Source: Closterium sp. Naga37s-1 (taxonomy: Eukaryota; Streptophyta; Zygnematophyceae; Desmidiales; Closteriaceae). From it: DNA of 64,000 bases. The notes beneath the pieces were generated by a model. That model was not told where the DNA came from. It saw only the letters and a program-made list of their open reading frames with translations, and did not search any database. Both the position numbers and the translations under genes were made by a program. Below are positions 34,946-44,500 of the stretch, in pieces (position 1 is the stretch's first letter; every line of letters starts with the position of its first letter). The DNA lies in NCBI GenBank assembly GCA_947471745.1, contig CANJKZ010000084.1:372001-436000 (forward strand). Reading direction: 5' to 3'.

Positions 34946-35048
34946 CTACTGAGATTTCTTGATCTCGTGAGAGCGAGGTGCAGGAGCAACACGAGAGAGG
35001 GTGTTGAGGAAGGTGTAGACGGAGAAGAGCACAAAGAGCCACCGGAAC
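34946..35048 (-). CDS. PIGL: PIG-L exon 7 (C-terminus)
   Basis: Acceptor CTGCTGGCAG|GTTCCGG. Encodes [19 protein letters not shown] and ends SHEIKKSQ-stop. It matches the conserved C-terminal FRKLFVSFSSYTYANTLNRI pattern. The TG|G codon split with exon 6 restores W. Confidence 0.87.
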
Positions 35049-38000
35049 CTGCCAGCAGGGCCATGGGGCGATGGAGGGGGGATGCAGGCGATAAGGGGGT
35101 TGGGGACGGTGGTGAGAACCTGAAGGGCAAAGGGCCACACCGGGTGGTGCAGTGGGATGAAGGCGGCAGGGGGGAAAGAAGGTGCAATGCTGTCAGAAGG
35201 TGCTATGCTGTCAGAAGGTGCCATGCTGTCGGAAGGTGCTATGCTGTCAGAAGGTGCTATGCTGTCAGAAGGTGCTATGCTGTCAGAAGGTGCTATGCTG
35301 TCAGAAGGTGCCATGCTGTCGGAAGGTGCTATGCTGTCAGAAGGTGCCATGCTGTCAGAAGCTGCCATGCTGTCAGAAGGTGCCATGCTGTCAGAAGGTG
35401 CCATGCTGTCAGAAGGTGCCATGCTGTCAGAAGGTGCCATGCTGTCAGAAGGTGCCATGCTGTCAGAAGGTGCCATGCTGTCAGAAGGTGCCATGCTGTC
35501 AGAAGGTGCCATGCTGTCAGAAGGTGCCATTCTGTCAGAAGGTGCCATGCTGTCAGAAGGTGCCATGCTGTCAGAAGGCGCCATCACACACCAAACGAAC
35601 TGGGAGCGATGGGCGCGCATTGCCTGCACGCTTGGCAGCATGCTCGGGCAGATGAAATATATCCTGCTGCCCGCCGTGCTGAGGTGGTGCGTGATGAGGA
35701 AATGCATCCATATGATCACCACCCCCAGCAGCCCCAGGAACTTCACATGCAGCCATGCACTGTTCTGCTCGGGGGGAGGTGACATGGCATGAATGGGATG
35801 GGTGGAATGAATGGGATGGGTGGAATGAATGGGATGGGTGGAATGAATGGGATGGGTGGAATGAATGGGATGGGTGGAATGAATGGGATGGGTGGAATGA
35901 ATGGGATGGGTGGAATGAATGGGATGGGTGGAATGAATGGGATGGGTGGAATGAATGGGATGGGTGGAATGAATGGGATGGGTGGAATGAATGGGATGGG
36001 TGGAATGAATGGGATGGGTGGAATGAATGGGATGGGTGGAATGAATGGGATGGGTGGAATGAATGGGATGGGTGGAATGAATGGGATGGGTGGAATGAAT
36101 GGGATGGGTGGAATGAATGGGATGGGTGGAATGAATGGGATGGGTGGAATGAATGGGATGGGTGGAATGAATGGGATGGGTGGAATGAATGGGATGGGTG
36201 GAATGAATGGGATGGGTGGAATGAATGGGATGGGTGGAATGAATGGGATGGGTGGAATGAATGGGATGGGTGGAATGAATGGGATGGGTGGAATGAATGG
36301 GATGGGTGGAATGAATGGGATGGGTGGAATGAATGGGATGGGTGGAATGAATGGGTGAGTAGAATGAATGGGATGGGTGGAATGAATGGGGAGGAGAAGA
36401 CTGCAGCAGGATATGAGGGAGAGTGAAGGGAATGAAAGGATGCAAGCGGAATGAAAAAAAAAAGGATGGAATTAAGGGAAATAAAAGGAAGTTGAATGAA
36501 AGGAAGCTGGGCAAGAGGAAGGGGGGTACGACGAAGGGGAGTAAGAGGAAGGGGAGTGAAACGAAGGGGAGAGAAATGTAGGGTAGTGAGAGGAACGGGA
36601 ATGAGAGGAAGGAGAGTGAAAGGAAGGGGAGAGAAATGTAGGGGAGTGAGAGGAACGGGAATGAGAGGAAGGGGAGTGAAAGGAAGGGGAGTGAGAGGAA
36701 GGGGAGCGAGAAGAAAGGAATGAGAAGAAGGGTTGCTAAGGATAGAGAGAGGTTGGGAACGGAGGGCGCATGGTGCCAGAGGGAAGAGGAAAGTGGTGGC
36801 GCGTGGCAGAGATACCACACTGACTGCCCCACTCACCCGCTGCCCCACTCACCCGCTGCCACTCACCAGCTGCCCCACTCTCCAGCTGCCACACTCACCC
36901 GCTGCCCCACTCACCAGGTGCCACAGGGGGACTGCCAGTGACCCGTTGTCAACCATGGTGCTGGTGAGGCCGGTGAGAAGGGACGTTGGGGCGAAAGGGG
37001 CAGTGGGGGGGAGGGGATGAGCAGCAGGTGAGAGGGGAAGAGGCGTTGGGGCGAGAGGGGCAGTGGGGGCGAGGAGCTTTGCAAATGCGGACAGCTGGCA
37101 GGGGGACAGGAGGCAGGGGGACAGGTGGCAGGGGGACAGGACAGGTGGCAGGGGGACAGGACAGGTGGCAGGGGGACAGGTGGCAGGGGGAGAGGTGGCA
37201 GGGGGACAGGTGGCAAGGGGAGAGCTGGCAGGGGGACAGGTGGCAGGGGGACAGGTGGCAGGGGGACAGGTGGCAGGGGGACAGGTGGCAGGGGGACAGG
37301 TGGCAGGGGGACAGGTGGCAGGGCACCCTGTTGCTGTAGAGAGAGCCGGTCCCCAAGTGATGAGATATGCATGAATACCTCCAAGTGATGAGATATGCAT
37401 GAATACCTCCAAGTGATGAGATATGCATGAATACCTCCAACCAACTTCTTCCTCACACTCCCCCACCAAAACACCCCACTGCCCGCACCCCACGCCGCAT
37501 TCCCTCCACCCCATGCCTTTCCCCCTCCCCCCTCTTCTGTCACAAGTGTCCCCAGGAGCGCTCAATCGCTGCTCCAGCCACACACTTCAACAGGAGGGTG
37601 GGCCACTCAAACGCTGGGGGGTAGAGAGACGCACGGGAGTGAGCAGGTGCAGTGCAGCCTGAATGCCACAGTGTGCTCTCATGAAGGGATGGGGCGGCAG
37701 AGCAAGGCAGCACGCACACACCATGTTTCCCTGACATCGCCTCATACCTGAGAGCACGGCTGATGGCACGGTGGTTTGGGTGGCCCGACACACCCCAGTA
37801 GTCGAATGTGAGCAGCTGCGAGGCAGACAAGACGGGGCATAGGAGGTTGGGGTGGAACAAAGCGAAAAGAAAGAGAAAGGAATGGGAACGCCAGAAGGCT
37901 CTCCAGGCGGCCAACGAGCATGTGAGGCGCAGAAGGGAGGATGGGAAGAGCGAGGTGTAGGAGCAGGGAAGAGAGGGGAGCGCAGCACACAAGTGAAGGC

Positions 38001-40459
38001 GGTGTAGTAAAAACGGCAGCGCCCAGAAAGGATGCATAGACAGGGCTTCCATCCAACAAGTCAAAACATGGCCTCTCAAAGGCTGAAGTGCACCACAGCA
38101 GTAATGAGTGTGGCCCCACGAACGAGTGTGGCCCTTCCTATTCTCACCCCTCCTCCCATGCACACCTTAACTACAGAATTGGTGGGTGGAGCAGTAAAGC
38201 ATCAAGTGCCATGCGTGCCTCAAAGCACCACGTTACAAAGGCACCGAATCCGGCCACCATGAACAACGGGCCAAGAACCTTGAGGGGAGTCGGGACACCA
38301 CGTGGTCCATGTAAACAGCCCGTGAGTTCGAGAATAAGGATGCATTCGCACAGGCATACCTCGCGTGCAATTCGTGTACCACCGCAGTGGATCGCATTGA
38401 ACCTTGCGGTCCAGCATCTGCCCCAAGCAGTAGCGCACATCCCAGACTCCCACACCGGCGAGCTTGACCGAATGCCCAGTACTGGCCTCCCACACACGCT
38501 CTGCACCTCATCCCTGGAACCCCATCCCTCACACCCCGTACCCCATCCCTTCACACCCCATCATCGCTCCCACCGTTTGTATTCGGTGCCTTTTGACAAA
38601 GTCAGTGACCAAGGCGGCAATGACATCCGACGGCCAGGATTGGTCCATGCCATCCTGCAGATCAACGTTGAAGAGAGATGGGGGGAGGGACGTTGCATGA
38701 GAATGATTGGCGGATGGCTATTCCGGCAACGAGCATGGAAGGTTATCCCCTCTGCACTCCCATGTGCCAAGGTCGCCTTTCTGGCCCCCTCCTTTCCTCT
38801 CCTCGCCCACGTCAGTCCAGCCCCCATGCATCTCAGCCCCCATGCATCTCTGCCCCCATGCATCGGCCGCACTCGCCCCTCACTGCCCCTCACTCGCCCC
38901 TCACTCGCCCCGCACTCGCCCCTCACTGCCCCTCACTCGCCCCGCACTCGCCCCTCACCGCACCTGCAGCTGCGGATGGTCCACCACCTCCACGCACTGC
39001 TGGGCTATCTGATGCGCCGAGAGAGAAGGAAGAAAGGGGACGAGCGGGGATGGGGGAAGGGGGGGGTGAGAAGGCTGAGGTGAGGGGAGTCACGGTAAGG
39101 GGGGAAGGCACAGGAGCGTGAGTGAGGACAGACAAGCAAAGGGGTAGGAAGATGGGGGTGGGGATGGAGCGGATGGAATGGGAAGGCATGGGGTGGGATG
39201 GAATGGGTTTGGGTGGGGAGTGGCTGAGCCTCTCTCTACCCCGAGCCTCTCTCTACCCCGAGCCTCTCTCTACCCCGAGCCTCTCTCTACCCCGAGCCTC
39301 TCTCTACCCCGAGCCTCTCTCTACCCCGAGCCTCTCTCTACTCCGAACATCTCTCCCAGCCCGTCTCTACCCCGAGGCTCGCCGCTGCTGCCTTCAGCTC
39401 CGCCCTGCGCGTGCTGCCCAGCCCCTCTGCATTGCCTGCCGAGGCGAGGAGGGAGAGAGAAGGGGGATGACTGCTGAGAAGCGGAAAGAATGCGACATTC
39501 CGTTGCAACGAGAGGACGCGGGTAGAAGGCACGCATTTGGGCGCCTGATTCACGTCTGCACTGCCCAGTAGCGCACAAGGCGAAGGGGATGCGCGAGAGA
39601 ATAGGGGGTAGCGCGGCACAGACAGAGGAGAGGGGAGTCAACGACAGAGAGGAAAAGCACGGCGGGCCGTGGGGCACCTGAGGAGAGGCAGAGGAGGGCA
39701 CCTGACTGAGGAGAGGCAGAGGATAGCACCTGAGGAGAGGCAGAGGATGGCACCTGAGGAGAGGCAGAGGATGGCACCTGAGGAGAGGCAGAGAATGTGC
39801 AGGGCGCAGCGCGCGCCGTGCTGCGTCAAGTCTTCTTGTGGCAGCGCCGTGGACGACACGAGCTGCTGCACCGCGGAGGGCTGCGCGACCAGCGCCCGCA
39901 GCGTCGGCACGAAGAACCTGCGCGCGGGGGGGGGGGGGGTGGCGGAGGGAAGGGGGGAGCGCAGGAGACAGCGAAAGAGAGGAGGGGAGCGGAGGAGAGG
40001 GGAGAGGAGGACGGAAGTGAAATGCGGAGGTGAGAATAGGGAGGGCAGATGGTGGGGAGAGAGGCAGGGTAGCAGCGCGCGGCTATGGCGGCGGGAGCGG
40101 CGGATGATCGCGGCGGGCGAGGAGGGCGGAGACGAGGCGAGGCGGGGCGCAAGAGAGGCGTGCGAGGACTAGGAGGCGAGGAGCCGGAGAGGCGGGGAGG
40201 CGGGAAGGCGGGAAGGCGGGAAGACGGGGAGGCGGGGAGGCGGGGAGGCGGGGAGTCGGGGCGGCGGGGCGGCGGGGAGGCGGGGCGGCGGGGAGGCGGG
40301 GCGGCGGGGAGGCGGGGAGGCGGGGCGGCGGGGCGGCGGGGCGCACATGGACTCGTCGTCGGGGTGAGCGATCACGAGCCCCGCCGCCACCTCCTCGCAA
40401 CTCGCCGCGCCGCCGCCTCCTTGCCTCCCCGCATCCCGCGCTGCCTCGCTGCTCGCCAT
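34946..40459 (-). CDS. PIGL: PIG-L: N-acetylglucosaminyl-phosphatidylinositol de-N-acetylase (split gene)
   Basis: Host gene. PIG-L enzymes remove acetate from GlcNAc-PI to give GlcN-PI, the second step of GPI-anchor synthesis, on the cytosolic face of the ER. Exons seen (high to low): 40,459-40,347; 39,917-39,778; 39,435-39,371; ~38,669 (or 38,717) to 38,574; 37,815-37,748; 35,764-35,592; 35,048-34,946. Both family signatures are present, AHPDDES and GVSGHPNH, plus LCLSSGNAEGLG, LQDGMDQ and the C-terminal [11 protein letters not shown], in the order of plant PIG-L. Phases match at junctions 1-2, 2-3, 4-5 and 6-7. Unresolved: the acceptor of exon 4 and ~10 residues between exons 5 and 6. The usual N-terminal membrane segment is not seen; it may lie in an unrecognised upstream exon. 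Total about 250 residues, normal for the family. Confidence 0.88.
35181..35583 (+). repeat. 18 bp minisatellite in PIG-L intron 6
   Basis: About 22 copies of TGTCAGAAGGTGCCATGC with rare T/C variants; copies nearest the 3' end of the intron are the most variable. On the gene's strand it encodes repeated MAPSDS. It fills most of the 543 nt intron 35,049-35,591. Confidence 0.95.
35592..35764 (-). CDS. PIGL: PIG-L exon 6
   Basis: 173 nt. Acceptor CCCCCCGAGCAG|AACAG, donor CGTTTG|GTGTGT. Encodes [19 protein letters not shown] ... [14 protein letters not shown]. It aligns by eye with the AW ... RKYCGPVDIW ... AMAQHLSQWVW segment of plant PIG-L, and includes a hydrophobic stretch. Confidence 0.8.
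35788..36389 (+). repeat. 18 bp minisatellite upstream of PIG-L exon 6
   Basis: About 33 nearly identical copies of TGGAATGAATGGGATGGG. On the gene's strand it is pyrimidine-rich (CCCATCCCATTCATTCCA) and ends ~20 nt before the exon 6 acceptor. No stop codon in any of its frames. Confidence 0.95.
36480..36735 (+). repeat. Purine-rich degenerate repeat, PIG-L intron 5
   Basis: Degenerate GAGAGGAAGGGGAGTGA-type words on the plus strand; polypyrimidine on the transcribed strand. Confidence 0.8.
36828..36925 (+). repeat. Short CACTCACCCGCTGCC repeat, PIG-L intron 5
   Basis: Six to seven imperfect copies of CCCACTCACCCGCTGC (CACCAGCTGCC variant). Confidence 0.8.
37090..37323 (+). repeat. 15 bp minisatellite, PIG-L intron 5
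   Basis: About 15 copies of GGACAGGTGGCAGGG with a few shortened or altered units. Open in several frames, which only reflects the unit length being a multiple of three. Confidence 0.93.
37352..37438 (+). repeat. 28 bp repeat, three copies, PIG-L intron 5
   Basis: Three perfect or near-perfect tandem copies of a unit starting AAGTGATGAGATATGCATG and ending AATACCTCC. Confidence 0.93.
37748..37815 (-). CDS. PIGL: PIG-L exon 5 (GVSGHPNH motif)
   Basis: 68 nt. Acceptor TCTGCCTCGCAG|CTGCTC, donor CTCAG|GTATGA. Encodes [17 protein letters not shown] and ISRAL. The second signature histidines of the family are intact. In phase with exon 4. Confidence 0.9.
38574..38669 (-). CDS. PIGL: PIG-L exon 4 (5' boundary uncertain)
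   Basis: Encodes [16 protein letters not shown] ... VKRHRIQT, matching the LQDG ... W segment before the second motif. Donor AAACG|GTGGGA. No strong acceptor lies just upstream. A weak in-phase one (GGAATAG|CCATCC) would start the exon at 38,717 with 16 extra residues. Confidence 0.75.
38818..38960 (+). repeat. Short C-rich repeats in PIG-L intron 3
   Basis: CCCCATGCATCTC ×3, then CACTCGCCCCTCACTGCCC-type words. Not coding. Confidence 0.75.
39226..39372 (-). repeat. 17 bp minisatellite at the PIG-L exon 3 donor
   Basis: About eight copies on the gene's strand of GGCTCGGGGTAGAGAGA. The unit equals the exon 3 donor junction CCTCGGG|GTAGAGA with one or two changes, so each copy carries a GT donor-like site. 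Confidence 0.9.
39371..39435 (-). CDS. PIGL: PIG-L exon 3
   Basis: 65 nt. Acceptor CCTCGGCAG|GCAATG, donor CCTCGGG|GTAGAG. Encodes [18 protein letters not shown], the conserved G-N-A-x-G-x-G-x-x-R-x-x-E-L block. Ends in phase 0. Confidence 0.87.
39673..39796 (-). repeat. 24 bp minisatellite at the PIG-L exon 2 donor
   Basis: Tandem copies of the 24 bp junction unit (key part GCCTCTCCTCAG|GTGCC). There are five CAG|GTG junctions (splits after plus-strand 39,778, 39,754, 39,730, 39,702 and 39,678 on the minus strand). Each unit also has a pyrimidine-rich tract ending in AG. Confidence 0.92.
39778..39917 (-). CDS. PIGL: PIG-L exon 2
   Basis: Acceptor CGCGCAG|GTTCTTC, with a C-run polypyrimidine tract. 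Encodes [18 protein letters not shown] ... ALHILCLSS, equivalent to the FFSPTI ... LCLSNG segment of relatives. Donor CCTCAG|GTGCC. It splices in phase to exon 3 to restore LCLSSGNAEG. The donor junction is tandemly repeated downstream. Confidence 0.85.
40195..40345 (+). repeat. GGCGGGGAGGCGGGG repeat, PIG-L intron 1
   Basis: GC-rich array of GGCGGGGAGG / GGCGGGGC words that begins immediately after the exon 1 donor on the transcribed strand (CCCCGCC words). Potential G-quadruplex DNA. Confidence 0.85.
40347..40459 (-). CDS. PIGL: PIG-L exon 1 (AHPDDE motif)
   Basis: Starts at an ATG in good context (CCGCCATGGCG) and encodes [11 protein letters not shown]... through [12 protein letters not shown]. 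The AHPDDE motif supplies metal and catalytic residues of the family. The donor is CCAT|GTGCGC, with the last codon finished by the first G of exon 2. The frame is open upstream of this ATG, so an earlier start or exon is possible. Confidence 0.8.
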
Positions 40460-41428
40460 GGCGGGTGATGGAGTCAGCCGGGTGGAAGGCTGCTCCACCT
40501 GCGGTGATATGCTGAAGACCTCGTACGCGTTAGGAGGTACACGCGCAGTGCGTAAGAACTGATGCTAAGAGAAATGGGTAGAGCAAAGTGCGATGTAAGG
40601 AAAAATCCAGGGAATGCGATGGAGTAAGGTGCGATGTAAGGTAAGGAGTTGACGTGTTGGAGTAAGGGGTAGCGTTGTACGCGATGGAGTAAGGTGCGAT
40701 ATATGGAACATCAAAAGAAATCATACACAACTTTCAACATCTACGCATGCAATGCGATTTGGGAAGCGAGTCCCTGCTCAACGCGAATTGCGCTTCCCAG
40801 AATTATTATTGGGCCGCCATTAGCTTCACTTCCACGACACGGGAACTTCTGGTAACTCCGTTTCGGTCCCAGAAGTTGCCTTTTCGCCTGCAAGCAGTGC
40901 AGGCATCGAATTCGCGATCTCTTCGCTAGAACCACACCGACGCTCCGAGCAGGACACGGAGGTCCACTCGCTGTCGCCAATAATTTCGTTGCCTTCAACT
41001 CAAACAAAACGGGATGGAATCTGGGTTGGACGGTGATTGCTGCTTTGATGCGACTGACGTTTCCTTGCTTTCGAGAAAGCATCTCTGAACTGCCTTCAGT
41101 TCAGACATTTGTGATGCCTCCACAGCAACATCGTTGCCACTGCCGTGTTTCTTGGCCTTGCTCCACCTTGGTGTTCGCTACCAGCTGACAGACGTCCATC
41201 GTATGCCTCCTGAGTGACTCGCTCACGCGTTTTGCCGTTTTACTGGTGGCTGGCTTTGGAGTTCCGTGCTAGCTGCTCGCTCCTTGCCAGTTTTCAAGCA
41301 GCTCCACCAGTCGAGCTTGGCACCGAAGAATACTAACAAGGACTAGACTTAGGCTCGCAAGTCGCGTATACCTTTAGTGCGGTTCGATTTCTCCCTACCT
41401 TCACTAATCACAGAGGTAGAGGACCAAA
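40460..41428. promoter_or_regulatory. Divergent intergenic region between PIG-L and the LRR gene
   Basis: ~970 bp between two outward-facing starts, so it should hold both promoters; this is inferred from layout only. It contains degenerate repeats of GATGGAGTAAGGTGCGAT (40,577-40,712), with an ATATATGG box at ~40,700. No clear TATA box could be assigned to either gene. Confidence 0.45.
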
Positions 41429-41546
41429 ATGGCTTGCGACTCGGATAAAAAATTCTCCCCGGTGCGGATTGCATTGCTCTTCGCATCGCTCGCGCTCATC
41501 GGCCTGCGGCCAGCATTCGTGCTCGCGGCCACCGATCCCGCTCACG
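41429..41546 (+). CDS. LRR gene exon 1 (signal peptide)
   Basis: MACDSDKKFSPVR is followed by the hydrophobic core IALLFASLALIGL, with likely cleavage near VLAATDPAH. Context AAAATGG. Donor CTCACG|GTAATG. The codon split G|TG gives V at the start of exon 2, producing TDPAHVAALRQV. Confidence 0.85.
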
Positions 41547-44500
41547 GTAATGCTCGTCGTCAAATACGGATCGTTCTCGGCTTGGTATGCGTTTCCAATC
41601 GATCGCACCTTCATCGTCCCCCGTTTTTTGGCGTCGTCTGCGGCAGCGAGCGCCTGTCGTCTTCGTCCACGTCACACGCGCTGTTTATCAAGCGGGAAAA
41701 CAGCCAGAATATTAGACCAGTAATCTTCCGCCTCAGATTTCTTGGATTCACTACCATTCCCTCCCACAGCGCTCGCAATCTGTTTTCCAACGCGCGCTCG
41801 CAACCCTGCCGCCCCGGCCTACTCCTCATTCTCTTCGAGCCGATCCCACCACGCAGCCCCCCCTCAACCCCCCTCCCCGATTCCCTTCGTCCACTCGCAA
41901 CCTCCATTTCCCAGTTGTCAGCGTTCCGAACGCAGCGGCGATCCACGTCTCTCAGCGGCGTGCGAACCCACCTTCTGTATTGCTACAGAAAATGGCCGCG
42001 CTGCCCCCCACAACGTTAATCGTATCTATCCCCTCCCCTGCCCCGCCCACGCTCCTCTCCCGCCCTCCGCCCAACCCCCCGCGCCCCAAAGTGGCGGCGC
42101 TGCGGCAGGTGGCGACGGCAGTGGGGCGACCTAACGAGCCGCCGTTCAATTCGTGGGCGGGCGACGACCCGTGCGGGCCGGACGCGCAGAGCTCGTGGGC
42201 GGGCGTGCAGTGCGACGCGGGCGGGACGTACAACGTGGTGGCGGAGCTGTGAGTCCCGCGGGGGGGGGGACGAGATGTTATAGTCACAATAGGCTTGAAT
42301 GTGCCTAAAACGAAAGATAGAGAGCACAGACGGATTTCTGCACAGCGGCTTCAAACGTTGATAGCGTTCTGCTCACAGCTGCAAATGACTTGATTCAAAT
42401 TGGATCTGGAGCGTCTTCACGTCGTCTACAATTATCAATTTAGATTGCACGATTTGATAAAGAATTGACGACACAGCGTCGGTTTGAACGAACGGTACTA
42501 TGGCAGCCACTATAGTCTTAGAACACAAGATAGGAAGAGTTACGAGTTGGGAATGACTCCCAGCTCCTACAAACCCCAAGAGCCGAGGTACAGTGATGTG
42601 GAACAGTGCCACACTGTCCCCAACCACGAAGGGTCTCGAAACTACTCTTCACTAGGGCCTACACCAAGTGAAATGTTACACTACACAAAGTAATGTAACT
42701 ATCTTCAATATCTTGAGGTGTACCCTTTTGGCAAGCTTCGAAATCACTTGAGGCTTGACACCAAGGCTCGGGCTCTTCATCACAAACTCATCCTTGAGTT
42801 CTTGATGGGTCTGCTGCACACACCTGCGACACGCCGAACGTTCGACACAGGACAAAATAGAAACCGCGCACGACAAAATAGAAACCGCGCGCGAGACACA
42901 AACGACCGCGTAACACGCGTCTAGCGATAACTCGCTATTGACTCGACACACACACTCGACATCATGACTCAACATTCACACACAATTATAAGCATGAAAT
43001 ATATATTATCCCATGCCCTCATACCATTCCATACACACACACATTCACGCACACGGACAACAAGCCGAGTGCAAACCGTAGGGTTGCACCAACAAACTCC
43101 CCCTCGGATTGTTGGCCTTAGGATATGTTGCTCTCTCAGTTCAGAGCCATCCCAGCCAGCTTGCAACACTTCCAATGCTGCTGCTCCACCAGCCTCTTGG
43201 TCATCATGTCAGCCGGCTGCCCCGTGGTCTTCACGTAGCGCAACTCAACTTCACCCGCGGTTACCATGCTCCTCGTCCAATGCCACTTCACCCTCATGTG
43301 CTTCGTGAGTCCATGCAACACAGGGTTCTTAGCAAGAGCAATGGCACCCTGGCTGTCACAGTACAGTGGGGTAGGTCCTTGCTGCTCCTCCCCCAATTCA
43401 GCCAACAAACGCCGCTGCCACACAATCTCCCGTACGGCACGGAAGAGTGCCATGTACTCGGACTCCACCGAGCTCAAAGCTTGGTCAACCTGCTTCTTGC
43501 TCTCCCAAGCAGTTGGGCCTCCACCAACACAGCATATGAAGCCTCCCACACTTGTCATGTCCTCTGGTTCTGATGCATATGAAGCATCCGTGTAGGCGGT
43601 GAGGAACAAACGCCCGGGTTCAACACCATCCGCGCCCTTTTGGCGCCTTTGTGCCGCCGCCGAGTATTGCAGCCCAACGGTCGGTGTTTGGCCAAGATAC
43701 TTGGCCACCCTCATTCCAGCTGCTACCTGCTCCTCATTAGGGCATTGCACAACCCTAGCCAGCTGCCCGGTAGCAAACGCGACGTCCGGTCGGGTGTTTA
43801 CCGCCGCATACATGAGGCTGCCCACCAACGAGTGAAATCGGCACCTCTCCTCTTCACCAACGCTCTCCTCCTCTGGTCCCTTCACACACTTGAACCCAGA
43901 GGGAAAGGGTGTAGCCACATGGCCTTCACTCTGCCCAAAGTTGGCAGCCAATGCCTCCAGGTACTTTCGTTGATGCACCCGCATGCACCGCTTCTCCACA
44001 TCTCGTTCGATGTGGAGCCCAAGGTAGAAGCTCACGTCACCAAGGGCCTTGCACTTGAACTTGTCTTGAAGCTTCAGCATCACCTCCTTCACAAGGTCAG
44101 AAGAGGGTGAGAAAATGAGGATGTCATCCACATAAACCACCATGAAACTCCTCTGCTCCCCCTCGCCAAGCATGAACAAGGAGTGATCGGCCGTTGAGGG
44201 AGGGGTTGAACTCTCCTCTTCCCCCTTCCTTCCTCCTCAGCTGCAGGGACTTGAAGGCCTTGGCGTTGCTGCGGTGTGGCTCGAATCCGTGGAGCACTCG
44301 TAGTACGGGAAGGGAGTGACGGTGCACGCTCGCTCACTTGCTGCACCTCCTCCTCTTCTTCCTCTGCATCATTGGCCTCCTCTCCCCCATTCACAAGGGA
44401 GGATTGCCTTGTGGTTGTGCTGCCGCTGCTCAGCTCCAAAGGCAGCTCCACATGCTCCAAACCGGAACTCTTCACCTCCCCAAACCGCACGCCTATCTTC

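Noticed and set aside
35157-36426. Open frames encoding EGAMLS, MNGMGG, WNEWDG and similar repeats on the plus strand
   Set aside because: Shadows of 18 bp minisatellites; units that are a multiple of three and lack stops stay open in several frames.
37063-37583. Open frames over the GGACAGGTGGCAGGG array
   Set aside because: 15 bp unit artefact inside a PIG-L intron.
38088-39083. 331-residue plus-strand open frame
   Set aside because: It crosses PIG-L exon 4 and C-rich repeats antisense, with low-complexity composition and no recognisable domain.
41547-42091. Plus-strand reading through LRR intron 1
   Set aside because: Splice sites at 41,546/41,547 and 42,091/42,092 join the frame correctly, and the intervening sequence shows no LRR features.
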